Below, piece by piece: positions 17,401 to 26,110 of a stretch of 64,000 bases of DNA. The stretch comes from Balneolaceae bacterium. GTDB taxonomy: Bacteria > Bacteroidota > Rhodothermia > Balneolales > Balneolaceae. Under the pieces are notes generated by a model. The model saw only the letters and a list, made by a program, of their open reading frames with translations. It was not told the origin of the DNA and searched no databases. Within the stretch, counting starts at the first letter, position 1; each line of letters starts with the position of its first letter. The stretch is taken from assembly GCA_017795005.1 (NCBI GenBank), contig CP051242.1:1426001-1490000 (forward strand), written 5' to 3'. Made by a program: the position numbers and the translations under genes.

Positions 17401-20136
17401 AGTTTGTTCAGGAAAGACCTTGGATATAATAAACCAGCCCTCGTAGGTAAATGAAGTTTCCTGGTTGAATTGTAGGTCTTGGTGCACACCGCAGTTAATG
17501 GAAGGACTTGAATCAGATACCGGGTTAAAAGTAAGGCATTTCGGGAGGGTTAGCTTGTGGTCAGGGGCAATATCGGCAAGTACCAACCCACTAGTGGTAG
17601 TCTGAAGATCTATGCTTGTAAAATTTGAGGTAAGATCAGCCAGATTTCCTAACACAAAATGATGAAAGAGAAGAGTGTTACTGTCAGGATTAAAATCAGT
17701 AATATGCTCTTGCACCTGTGATTGATCGAAAGCAATGGTATTTACATAAAGAGAACTGATTTCCTGTACCAAATTACCATATTGATTATAGGCTGAATTT
17801 GCGGAGTATTGAATAGAGATTGGGATATTAATTTGGTCGGCTTTAATATCCTCAACGACTCCATTTATATATAGAATTGCTTTTCCATTGTTTACCCAGG
17901 TGATAGCCACATTCAACCATTCTCCATCGCTGATTTTATAAATACTTTTGAGATCCAGGATGGCTCCGGAATCAAAATTATTAATTTTGCATACCAGCTT
18001 ACTATTAACCAGTTCAAGAGATACAACTAATTCATTAAAAGAAAAAAGAACACCATCTTCGGTAGAAGAAAAGCACCGTACCCAACACTGAATAGTAAGT
18101 TGTTCTACATCTGGTATTGGGGTTCCAATAAACGGGAATTGTAGTGATTCGGAATTAGAACGCAATGCAAGGGGCTTCCCAAATCCCTGATAGGGAGAAC
18201 GAGTTTTTAAAAAAGAATAGGAATCGTTTAAAAAAGATGAGTTCGCATTATCAGAAATATCTAAAAGAGTATTAGGAAAAACTGTCCACAAGCTTACCGG
18301 TTTTTTGGATGGATATTGCCCCGTAATCAGTAGTTCGATATCGTCAAATATGAGGCATTCTTTCCAAATGTTTAAAGTGATCAGATTCCCCCCAAAACCA
18401 GGTGCTATCAATAGCTGGCTGGTGTTAATCACAGGTATTTCAATGGTTTTTGTATCTATAAGTGATCCATTTACAAAAACTGATAAGGTCTTTAGATCTG
18501 CATCGAAGGTAAATGAAAAGTGGTTATTGATAAGATAATTAACGTGCCCTTTCATAGAGCCAGAAAGGAGTGTAGGCTCTCCATTATTTTGCAACTCAAA
18601 GCTCCATGTTGAAGTACTTACACGGATAGCAATGAGGTTCGTGTTTTCATAGTCCTGTATTTGAATCACCTCAACTTCGGAGTCGAATTTTGCCCAGAAA
18701 TCTATTGAAAAGGAGTCTTGAAAATTAACGGTCTCCTTAAGAGTAATGTCTATGGGAGGGTTAGTGGTCGTATTGAGTTGAAGTGAATAACTGGGTGGTA
18801 AAAGAAGAATTTCATCTTGTATCTGAACAAGGGAAATTTGCTGCTCTAAATTACCCGGGTTTAAAAACCCCAGATTAGAGTTTGAGAAATCTTTTGCCAA
18901 CATGTTTTTAAAGTTCCAGTATCCTATCAGAGTATCTTCTAAGAAGGGTTCGTATTGGAGAAAAGTTTTTGTGATGAAATCATTTACGTCAATTGCCTGG
19001 TTCCAAATGCAGATTTCAGTAAGCAAAATAGATCCAAGATCAATTGATTTTGGGATAACACCGGCTCCTGATGAAGTATGGTCATATTCAGGCGCGCTAT
19101 ATTTTTGAACCGGTCCGATTTGAATAAATCCATTTTCAATGTAGATCGAATTGAATGTACTGATTGGATCTAGTAGATTTATTCCATCTACATAGATGGA
19201 CAAATTTCCATTTTCTTTGACTACCAAAACATTTACCCAATCACTTGAATTGAGCTTACTGGCGTAATGGGTTGTATAGGTGTTTTCTGAAGTAACAAAA
19301 GAAATAGTTCCACTTTCATTTAATGTAATTTCCCATCCTAAAACTTCTTCATTTCTATACGAAAGCAGGCTACCAGAGCTATCAAAAGAGCTTACCCAAA
19401 ACGAAATGGAAAAATTACGATCTCCAAAGTTGAACAAATCTGTAATGTTACTTTTAGCTATTGGAGAAGTTGCATATTGGGTATTTAATTGTAATGAATA
19501 AAGTATAGAATCAGGTTCTATCTTATTGGAAATAAAGTTGTATTCACCTTTTATGATCGCTTCCGGGGCGTCCTGAATTATATTATTTAAAGAGCTATCG
19601 ATCAGTGACCAGCACCCAATGAGACCTTCACGTATGAAAGGAATAGGAACAAATCTATGTCTATTTATTTCATGCTCAGCTAAAGGGCGATTCCAGATCC
19701 TTACTGAGCTTAACTCACACAGAAAAGTTTTTTCATGTTCCGTAGTTGATCCAATAATAATGGAATGGACATCACTTTCTGTTAATTCGATATTACTTTT
19801 AAAAAAAAGAATACTGTCAATAAACAAAGTCAAATACTTTCCATTCTCGACAGATAATGCAAAATGGTGCCATTTACCATTGGAAATTGAAGTAGCAACG
19901 GTTTTACCAGTAACTCTTGTTTCTACTGTAACTGTTCCATCCAGATTAAAATGCAAATTAAGTATTGAGCCTGTATCCCCTAGAACACTTAATTTATTTC
20001 CATCACTATTAATTTTGACCCAGCATTCAAAAGTAAAGGAAAAGCCGGAGAAGATACCTGGAAATTGAACTGTCGAATTAGAACCAATGTATAGCTTAGA
20101 GATACTATCGTTACCTATTAAAAAAGTGTTTTCCAT
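14395..20136 (-). CDS. Giant LamG-repeat protein with helical, partly hydrophobic C-terminal half
   Basis: No named family recognised for the whole 1913-residue protein. About five concanavalin/LamG modules occupy residues 10-180, 215-415, 455-613, 660-830 and 875-1055; each has a SFTFECWVKI-like opening strand, a WHHFALSV- or DWVNVLVV-like strand, and most end with an IRVWNRPL-type element. An Ig/carboxypeptidase-like beta domain follows (about 1130-1230; RYRTVIVLKDAFGLPVENCK). From about 1385 the chain is helical, with a Val/Asp-rich amphipathic run (DNFVDAVEDVAEVVVEIVDD) and hydrophobic segments near 1675-1700, 1780-1797 and 1891-1908. No signal peptide or type IX sorting tail is visible. 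AAGGG lies just before the ATG. The gene sits between two pxpC 3' ends. A glycan-binding toxin, adhesin or predation effector is possible but unproven. Confidence 0.75.
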   Translation of the reverse strand: MENTFLIGNDSISKLYIGSNSTVQFPGIFSGFSFTFECWVKINSDGNKLSVLGDTGSILNLHFNLDGTVTVETRVTGKTVATSISNGKWHHFALSVENGKYLTLFIDSILFFKSNIELTESDVHSIIIGSTTEHEKTFLCELSSVRIWNRPLAEHEINRHRFVPIPFIREGLIGCWSLIDSSLNNIIQDAPEAIIKGEYNFISNKIEPDSILYSLQLNTQYATSPIAKSNITDLFNFGDRNFSISFWVSSFDSSGSLLSYRNEEVLGWEITLNESGTISFVTSENTYTTHYASKLNSSDWVNVLVVKENGNLSIYVDGINLLDPISTFNSIYIENGFIQIGPVQKYSAPEYDHTSSGAGVIPKSIDLGSILLTEICIWNQAIDVNDFITKTFLQYEPFLEDTLIGYWNFKNMLAKDFSNSNLGFLNPGNLEQQISLVQIQDEILLLPPSYSLQLNTTTNPPIDITLKETVNFQDSFSIDFWAKFDSEVEVIQIQDYENTNLIAIRVSTSTWSFELQNNGEPTLLSGSMKGHVNYLINNHFSFTFDADLKTLSVFVNGSLIDTKTIEIPVINTSQLLIAPGFGGNLITLNIWKECLIFDDIELLITGQYPSKKPVSLWTVFPNTLLDISDNANSSFLNDSYSFLKTRSPYQGFGKPLALRSNSESLQFPFIGTPIPDVEQLTIQCWVRCFSSTEDGVLFSFNELVVSLELVNSKLVCKINNFDSGAILDLKSIYKISDGEWLNVAITWVNNGKAILYINGVVEDIKADQINIPISIQYSANSAYNQYGNLVQEISSLYVNTIAFDQSQVQEHITDFNPDSNTLLFHHFVLGNLADLTSNFTSIDLQTTTSGLVLADIAPDHKLTLPKCLTFNPVSDSSPSINCGVHQDLQFNQETSFTYEGWFIISKVFPEQTDLDILGEEHCKLRLVNSEGNWTLAFHLNGNNDLILTNNDGTFFDGEWFYVVASYDATTRLRTLKAIRFGEHPDNFQTAQDVSPVIDFSASSNSFTIGNLENPEPSGSFNGQLRELRVWNKALSDDELSENFLRQVATYSIGLVAYWPGTSLPEEVPNSDELLIADISPNKYSGIAKKSDGVVQLEPSSFQLKDAIPSIEAYSSLIQDFSREDYEQNTTTGSGRYRTVIVLKDAFGLPVENCKIRIWSSDGKSDSENPIQATIGGTDYVLSKNQATEIYTGSDGKITMVISPLKTNSLSVPALEFWADFMENDERIVIKPGEKVEQELSVLSGASLQNNKNDIQPALLPADKISTENSDKVAEVIRNISSGITSNESQLQMIDKYDSIYDLFGNKKLSNETGNNTKSFGYKVANNVEFQQFIDPAKVKEDHVLIFKKNGEFDLLKGEEAKAHIKEFKAKKRIRHLPAHRASSPELSAQWDLWDNFVDAVEDVAEVVVEIVDDAVNVVVDFVDETIDAISKTIDNAISATNTAVGVLTQVMKSIGEAIENIVAKVINFFMSVFNFEAVLREKTLLDGYLNSAFSKAEESGASLLPVLRNLVSTWESETSSMIEKASKSVGADSIGSMGSINPNVPSPPVSPISFEQITVEIETVISWVLDHFLYLDMDSLMTEELEGKIRALGVKLSEHAETEMDEALGKLLFTLNKIVDNPVNASEWISQLFLELLAGISSAAFKTSNDLIDFLEESLTELIQLLKDLVGLKFDFPFLKWLFELIGIPNFSIQDIITFLAGFIVNMLKSFSEKSVQNYKQYDSLAITKISFSALRVLFSAIIVNHDYKAIARLKVISVLASRFIITSYTFDNNKDDKALVFLFWAVISSFLFFGIETEPDTPEEGNPNWKAMFVMANTLSDILFRLGAILAEINSQEKITPEEEAQYWTSFSIYSAINIATVVDKASVRNQKNAIQDQRSTRRRKKIKRGKFVLLLEIGGLVTTFIGGIYDT

Positions 20137-20276
20137 ATTCCCTTAATTTAGATTTTGTTACACCTTTGATACTGAATTATTATGACTTATAAAAGTTTAA
20201 AGAAGGATAGAATAACTAGTGCATTACAAATAGTATATTTGAATAGCTCAAAAGTATCAGGGATTATTTTTCACAA

Positions 20277-20366
20277 AGAATCGCCAAAGTTCTGGATGAA
20301 GATCTCTGGCGATTGGGACAAGTTAAGGCAGGAGATAGGCTGAGTTTTAGCTTTACTGAACCGTAA
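20277..20366 (+). pseudogene. Orphan 3' end of a second pxpC
   Basis: Read on the + strand this encodes RIAKVLDEDLWRLGQVKA, then GDRLSFSFTEP and a stop, which is a normal PxpC C-terminus. There is no upstream part: sequence before 20277 is unrelated non-coding DNA. The first 50 bases match the intact gene at 14312-14361, after which the two ends diverge in sequence and in the last 12 or so residues. Its stop overlaps the convergent gene at 20353, just as the intact pxpC overlaps the LamG gene. It is probably the original end of pxpC, displaced when the LamG gene was inserted. Confidence 0.85.
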
Positions 20367-21453
20367 TTCCTTCCGTATCAGACAGTTTTGCTTTTAATCC
20401 CCATCCTCCAAAAAGTTCATTTACAACAAAGGTAACTTCATTTTTTCCTTTTTTAAGAGGAAGGTAAATAGCATCGAAATATCCGATTGAACCGAGGTAC
20501 CTATAATCCCGGGAACGGTAGTCATTCCTCCCGCCATATACAATCTGCCCATTTACAAAAACCCGAATATTGTCTGTATACCCAAACTGGAGTTCTTTGG
20601 TAGTTTCTTGTTCCGCATCAATAGTAATGTTAGCTAAAACAGTTCTTTCTGTTTGTGTCACATTTCTGAATCTGGAGATATTAAGTAATCCTGATTCTTC
20701 AGTGGGATAAGTATCCCATTTCAAGCCTTTTGTCTTTAACGTGGTTTCACTTAGGATTAAAGAGTCGGTAAGAGTATTCGAAATCTTCCATGAAGTAATT
20801 AACCCAGGATCCTGTTCTACTTTATTTTGAGGTTCTCTTTTTACCAGGATTGGGTTTTCTGTAGAATATTTGAAATTAGCGAAATGAACCGGAGGCCCAG
20901 AATTAATACCAACCTCACCGGAAGAAAGCTCCCTTTTTAAATCGGTGACTTTTACAATGGGCTCCGTCATATCATTAAAATAAATATCTGCCTGATTGTC
21001 GAGTACATTAATCCTAATAGTATGCCAGGTATTAGGACTCAGATCAACTGTTTGCCAAAAGCCTTCTCCAAAATATAGCTGCCAGCCAGCTAAGCCATTA
21101 AACACAGGAGTATATTGAACAGCATCAGGGTTTCCACTTTGATGGGGACGGATATAAAAACTCTCTGTATTTCCGGGGTCTTGTCTTCTAAAAAACAGAC
21201 CGGGAAAAGAGAAAGCTTCGATAAAGTTAATGTCCACCTGTATAGTTCCATTTCTGAAATTTACATCCTTAACGGCTATCCCTCCCTGACTTAGTTCAAT
21301 ACTATTTTCTCCCATGAATTGATGAAGTGAATAACTTGCATTTCCAAAGTCCCAGAGAGTTTCTTTAAATGGAACATCTATCATTGTGCTTTGCGAATAA
21401 ACGCTAATAGAAATAAGTATTATAAACGTGTTAATAAGTGATATTTTTTTCAT
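20353..21453 (-). CDS. Secreted concanavalin-fold (DUF1080/LamG-like) protein
   Basis: The 366-residue protein has a signal peptide (about 1-20, ending VYSQS). A concanavalin-type domain follows, with GGIAVKDVNFRNGTIQVDI, FPGLFFRRQ, ESFYIRPHQSGNPDA and NGLAGWQLYFGEG, a pattern I know from Bacteroidota DUF1080-like proteins acting on sugars. A C-terminal region with VFVNGQIVYGGRNDYRSRD and KGKNEVTFVVNELFGGWG looks like a carbohydrate-binding jelly roll. It is divergent from the HTH-membrane sensor at 21595, which may respond to the same substrate. Catalytic residues were not identified. Confidence 0.7.
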   Translation of the reverse strand: MKKISLINTFIILISISVYSQSTMIDVPFKETLWDFGNASYSLHQFMGENSIELSQGGIAVKDVNFRNGTIQVDINFIEAFSFPGLFFRRQDPGNTESFYIRPHQSGNPDAVQYTPVFNGLAGWQLYFGEGFWQTVDLSPNTWHTIRINVLDNQADIYFNDMTEPIVKVTDLKRELSSGEVGINSGPPVHFANFKYSTENPILVKREPQNKVEQDPGLITSWKISNTLTDSLILSETTLKTKGLKWDTYPTEESGLLNISRFRNVTQTERTVLANITIDAEQETTKELQFGYTDNIRVFVNGQIVYGGRNDYRSRDYRYLGSIGYFDAIYLPLKKGKNEVTFVVNELFGGWGLKAKLSDTEGITVQ

Positions 21454-21594
21454 AACCGATAATTAAGATTTGATGATAAGACATCTTCTTCATTTTCAGT
21501 TTTGATGCAAAGTCATTAGCCGTTTATTTCTCATTCATATGTCATTCAAATTGTTTTTTACCAAAATTTAAACGAAAACAAAGTACATTCGGAG

Positions 21595-22878
21595 ATGAAC
21601 GAATCTGATAAGTTACTCTTACAACATTGTATTTCTCTGATTGAAGAGAAATATTTTTCGAATGGTTCAAAAACTCAATTAAAGCAGAGGGATTTTGAAT
21701 ATCTGCTTGATTTAATCGAGGAGTACTCAGGTATAAAACTGAGTATTTCAACAATTAAAAGGGTATGGAAGAATAAGGACAGTGATTTAAATCCACACCC
21801 AAGTACCCTGGATGGATTAGTTTCTCTATTGGACTATAAAGACTGGATGAATTTTAAACTGGAAAACAATTCCATAAAAATATCCCCAGAAAGAAAAGAG
21901 AATAGAAAGAAAGTGTTGGGAAAGAAGATTTTCATCCCGATTGGTTTGATGGCTATTATTTTGATTTCAACATGGCTGTTTATTGAAGCCGGGACTGCTG
22001 AGTTTCCCGATTCAGATGAAATCCTATTTACCAGTACCAAAACTGTATCTAAAGGAGTTCCAAGTACAGTTATTTTCAATTATGATGTAAGTGAAGTCAA
22101 AGCGGATAGCTTTTTCATTCAACAAGACTGGAATCCCAATCATAAGGACAGAATAAATCCTGAAGGTGAATTTTTTTCGAGTATTTATTTTGTCCCTGGC
22201 TATCATAAAACAAAGTTGGTGGCTAATGAGACTTTTTTAAAGACTATTCCTATCCATATTCAAACGGATGGTTGGATGTCAGCTGCATTTTATGATTATG
22301 ATGACCCACCAGTTTACATCACAGATCACAAAAATGGTGATGGAATTTTAACTGCTGAAAAGTCTGATGTTTTGAATAGTGGTCTGGATGTTGAACGTTT
22401 TAATGAGCTCAGGTTTATTAATATCAGAGAATATTCCGGGGTTGATGGACATAATTTTATCGCAGAAACAAGGTTTAGATATCGGGACTTCCTAAATGAA
22501 CTGTGCCCAAATATTCAACTTACCATTCATACGGAAGTCCACATTTATTATGTGCCACTTACGTTAAAAGGGTGTGAGAGTAATTTATCGATTAAAATAG
22601 GAGAGGTATATCAGGAGGGAAGAGATCATGACCTTTCCACATTTGGAACAGATATATATAACTGGCAGGAATTAAAACTGAAAGTAGAAAATAAAGCTGG
22701 CACTGTTTTTCTTAACAACGAAGAGATTTATGAAATCACTTTTAAAGAAGATTTTGGAGATATTAAAGGATTGGATTTTCGTAGTCAGGGCTTAAGCGAA
22801 ATCGATTATATAATACTCAGGGATTTAGAAGGAAAAATAATCTATCAGGATGAGTTTAAAGAAGAAGTAAGCAATTAA
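21595..22878 (+). CDS. Membrane-anchored HTH-type sensor protein
   Basis: The first ~90 residues (LLQHCISLIEEKY, LIEEYSGIKLSISTIKRVW, LDGLVSLLDYKDWMNFK) match the N-terminal helical segment of a group of Bacteroidota proteins with a winged/HTH-like head. One transmembrane helix follows at about residues 110-130 (IFIPIGLMAIILISTWLF). The remaining ~295 residues are outside the cytoplasm and beta-rich, with a late concanavalin-like stretch (GTDIYNWQELKLKVENKAG, then GTVFLNNEEIYEITF). The layout resembles a one-component membrane regulator. GGAG sits just before the ATG. Its divergent neighbour at 20353 is the natural candidate target. Ligand unknown. Confidence 0.6.
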   Translation: MNESDKLLLQHCISLIEEKYFSNGSKTQLKQRDFEYLLDLIEEYSGIKLSISTIKRVWKNKDSDLNPHPSTLDGLVSLLDYKDWMNFKLENNSIKISPERKENRKKVLGKKIFIPIGLMAIILISTWLFIEAGTAEFPDSDEILFTSTKTVSKGVPSTVIFNYDVSEVKADSFFIQQDWNPNHKDRINPEGEFFSSIYFVPGYHKTKLVANETFLKTIPIHIQTDGWMSAAFYDYDDPPVYITDHKNGDGILTAEKSDVLNSGLDVERFNELRFINIREYSGVDGHNFIAETRFRYRDFLNELCPNIQLTIHTEVHIYYVPLTLKGCESNLSIKIGEVYQEGRDHDLSTFGTDIYNWQELKLKVENKAGTVFLNNEEIYEITFKEDFGDIKGLDFRSQGLSEIDYIILRDLEGKIIYQDEFKEEVSN

Positions 22879-22939
22879 AAAAGAAAGTTAATCTAAGATG
22901 TCATGGATCATTACTTTACTTTCACTCAAAGATCATAGA

Positions 22940-25900
22940 CTACTTTAAAAGCAACATTTTTTTGGATAGAACACCTTCGGAACTTGTTAATCTAAGAAAA
23001 TAGATTCCTGAGGCTCTGTTAGTTGCATCCCAAGTAATTTCATAACTACCAGCAGATCTGGGTTCATTAACCAAAGTCTCGATTAATCTACCTGTAGCAT
23101 CAAAAACATGCAGCTGAACATGAGAGTTCTTGTGTAAATCGAAGTTAATAGTGGTAGTTGGATTAAATGGGTTGGGATAATTCTGGTGTAGCTTAAATAA
23201 TTTGGGAGCTTCTGTAATATGTTCCTCCTCATTAGAGACGGGAGTTGGAGTTCCCTCTCCTATAATTCTAAGCTGGATAGTCTCATATAACAGTTCATCC
23301 ATCGAAGGAACAGCTTCCTGAGGATTATCTGTCCAGAAACTCCAACGACCACCCTGAAGTTTTACCCACACACGATGATTTTCACGATCCTGCCAGTATG
23401 CTTCCCCGGAAGAGTTTCTTACTTCTTCGAGCGAGTTTACCTCATCATAACCAAACCAGCTTCCATAAGCCTGAATACCAACTGTTACATCCAGGGCACC
23501 GTCAAATTCGATTCCAATAACCTGTGTATCTTCTTCAGTGAGCATATTTTCTACGTTTACCTGGAAATCAGTTGGGTAGTGAGGTTCCTCTGGAAATGTG
23601 AGTTCGTAGATTGCATCAGGTGTAGTTGCAAAATCCCGCATGTGTTGGAGCAGATCGGAAGGGACTGCTTCAGGAATGGTTAGATTGGCAACTTCCTGCA
23701 CATTCTGATCAAACCGGCGCACATGAATTCCCCATAAATCAAAATAGGGTTGATTTTGAGGAGCTTCATCTCCTACTCCAAAAAGTACAAACCCCTCAAA
23801 CCCGTAAAATGGTCCCGGAACGCTCACACCTCCGGATACTTCTGCTGGTTCAACCACAGTAATCTCTTTACCATAGGTTAGGAATGGATCATTATACACT
23901 AAATAATTTCCTTCAGGTCCCCAGTTTCCATGTGGATCCCATAAAGCACTGGCCAAGGTGAAATAGTTGAAAGGAGCCTGTAGTTTTACTCCGGGATGCG
24001 AATTTATAATCAGGTTTCCTTCATTTCTAATTTGTCCTTTCTCAACTGGTCTCACATAGTAATCGTCTGTTGAAAATACACCGCTGCGTTCATTCGCCGC
24101 TCCTGGAAAGTTTATGGCAATATTATTCGTGATGTCAAAAGTACTATGATAGGTAGCAAATGCAGCCGGATTAGATCCGCTGAACCCACTTGCAAAATCA
24201 GCTAAAGGTGGTCTATCGGTACCGTTCATCATGTGATTCAGGCTGGTTCCGATTACCAAGCTTCTGGTGATTAACCCATCAGCCCCTGATCCGGCAAAAA
24301 ATCGCCCGGCATTATCTGCAGAAATTACTTCAAGATTATCGGGCCATACTGAGCGATCCCATATTCCATTCCCAATATTTTTCCAGACTTTATATCTGGA
24401 TAACTGAAATCTTCTCAACTCATCAAAAGGCCAGTTAATATCCTGTCCGGATGTAGTAGACCAGTATTGTGAACCACCAATATTTCCTTCGTTATCAATT
24501 TCCACATTATCGAGCATAATACCCTGAAGCCTGTTAGAATGAGCAGTATTATTATCGAAAGTGCCAAAAAGCGTACGGCTTGGATTCATGATTAAGCCGT
24601 TTTCATCCAGTACATTTTGATGATCTCCCCATGGATTTCGGGGATATGTAAGCCAATATCCGAATCCTACACAGTCTCCAGCATGGTTGTTTGTAATCAC
24701 ATTATCCGGATTACTAATCCAGAAACAGGAAGAACCAAAATTCCCGGTCCAACCTTCATGTTGCTTCAAAAGCTGAGCAGGAGGGACCTGTGGAGTTCGT
24801 ATATGAAGTACTAAATTATTATCGATTATATTTCGGCGTTCAACGGCATCTTCAGTAAAAATTCCGTGTCCTTCTATATCAAAGAGTACATTATTTTGAA
24901 TCAGTAACCCATTGGTACCATGAATTACAATTCCACGGTTTGAAGAACTATTTATAGTTGAATTGATAATATATTGCCCGGACGCATCCATCAGTGTTTC
25001 AGTTCCCGCATAGCTTAAAATATGCCAATGAAAAGCGTATCGACGAATTCTGGCTCTCTGTCCACCTCTCTGAAATTCCACACCATTAATCTTAGCTGAA
25101 CCGTTGGGCATGATCATGGTATGAACACCAAAACCTTGTTGTTGCCATAAAGAGTCATCAGGGGAACGGATTACAATATTTCTGGTCAAACTTCCCACAG
25201 CTGCCCGTTCATCAAGTACAAGCGGCGTTGATGTAGAATCAGTATTAGGGACTGGTGGTTCGATAAGATTTTCAGCATTCAGGCTCAGTCCATTTGGAGT
25301 AGCATATTGAAGCCTGCCCCATCGATGTGCGTTCAAACCTTCATTCAATGTAAGTGAAGTTCCTGATACACTACTCAATGAAACTCTTTGAGAAACGGAA
25401 ACACCGTTGCCTGCCTGGAAATAATCGGTAGGAGCGATTACTATTTCATCCTCAGGATTCCAATCTACTGTTTCCGTCAAGGTTAAAGCTGTGCTTCCTT
25501 GTTCTGCGTGTTCATTGATTTTAGTCCATACTGTATTTGGAGGATTGCCATGGAGTTCTAATTCGCCCAATACCATGATACCCCGGGTTCCCATTCCCAT
25601 AATACTTTGTTCAGTATCAACTCCGGTTAAAGTAAGTATAGCCTTATGTGTAAAAGGTGCAGCTTCAGTACCAATTTCAAGTTTCCCATTAATGAGAATC
25701 CAATCAGAGATGAGTTCCAGATCTTGTCGGTCAAATACAAGCGTACCATTGATTGTTATTCCTGAAAAAGCCGGGGTGCTTTCGTCAAGAAGGATAATAG
25801 CTTCGGCTGGGATCGTTACCATTTGACCCGATTCGGGTTTGGAACCATTCCAGGTTGCAGCATCAGACCATAGTAATGTGTCTGATTGGAATTTGAAAAT

Positions 25901-25969
25901 CTCTGCCTGACCTGATTGTGAAAGTGTTAATAGTAACGTGATAAGGAGAATACACAGCTTCTTACCCAT
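22940..25969 (-). CDS. G8-domain/parallel beta-helix protein with type IX sorting tail
   Basis: The 1009-residue protein has a signal peptide (residues 1-22), then a G8 domain (SDAATWNGSKPESGQMVTIP, TINGTLVFD, HKAILTLTG) like that of mammalian CEMIP and fibrocystin. A long right-handed beta-helix follows, rich in NN, GNxI and HxxxG turns, for example SSNRGIVIHGTNGLLIQNNV and HGIFTEDAVERRN. The final ~85 residues contain LHQNYPNPFNPTTTI, DATGRLIETL and a Lys-ended SKKMLLLK tail, the usual type IX secretion signal. The enzyme activity, perhaps toward an extracellular glycan, is not established. It is transcribed alone, convergent with the sensor gene. Confidence 0.85.
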   Translation of the reverse strand: MGKKLCILLITLLLTLSQSGQAEIFKFQSDTLLWSDAATWNGSKPESGQMVTIPAEAIILLDESTPAFSGITINGTLVFDRQDLELISDWILINGKLEIGTEAAPFTHKAILTLTGVDTEQSIMGMGTRGIMVLGELELHGNPPNTVWTKINEHAEQGSTALTLTETVDWNPEDEIVIAPTDYFQAGNGVSVSQRVSLSSVSGTSLTLNEGLNAHRWGRLQYATPNGLSLNAENLIEPPVPNTDSTSTPLVLDERAAVGSLTRNIVIRSPDDSLWQQQGFGVHTMIMPNGSAKINGVEFQRGGQRARIRRYAFHWHILSYAGTETLMDASGQYIINSTINSSSNRGIVIHGTNGLLIQNNVLFDIEGHGIFTEDAVERRNIIDNNLVLHIRTPQVPPAQLLKQHEGWTGNFGSSCFWISNPDNVITNNHAGDCVGFGYWLTYPRNPWGDHQNVLDENGLIMNPSRTLFGTFDNNTAHSNRLQGIMLDNVEIDNEGNIGGSQYWSTTSGQDINWPFDELRRFQLSRYKVWKNIGNGIWDRSVWPDNLEVISADNAGRFFAGSGADGLITRSLVIGTSLNHMMNGTDRPPLADFASGFSGSNPAAFATYHSTFDITNNIAINFPGAANERSGVFSTDDYYVRPVEKGQIRNEGNLIINSHPGVKLQAPFNYFTLASALWDPHGNWGPEGNYLVYNDPFLTYGKEITVVEPAEVSGGVSVPGPFYGFEGFVLFGVGDEAPQNQPYFDLWGIHVRRFDQNVQEVANLTIPEAVPSDLLQHMRDFATTPDAIYELTFPEEPHYPTDFQVNVENMLTEEDTQVIGIEFDGALDVTVGIQAYGSWFGYDEVNSLEEVRNSSGEAYWQDRENHRVWVKLQGGRWSFWTDNPQEAVPSMDELLYETIQLRIIGEGTPTPVSNEEEHITEAPKLFKLHQNYPNPFNPTTTINFDLHKNSHVQLHVFDATGRLIETLVNEPRSAGSYEITWDATNRASGIYFLRLTSSEGVLSKKMLLLK

Positions 25970-26070
25970 AATTTGATACCAGTAATTATTTTAATGCAAA
26001 CTAAGCGTTAAATGAACTTAGAGAATGATTAAAAAGGTATCAAAAATAATTAGGTGTAAAAATTAAAACT

Positions 26071-26100
26071 GAAAAAAGCCCTTCTGAATTAAGAAGGCTT
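26071..26100 (-). terminator. Rho-independent terminator of the sugar-oxidation operon
   Basis: On the minus strand AGCCTTCT, loop TAATTC, AGAAGGGCT (one bulged base) is followed by TTTTTTC. It lies 11 bases beyond the stop of the TIM-barrel isomerase gene. Confidence 0.8.
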
Positions 26101-26110
26101 TAAGCTCGGG

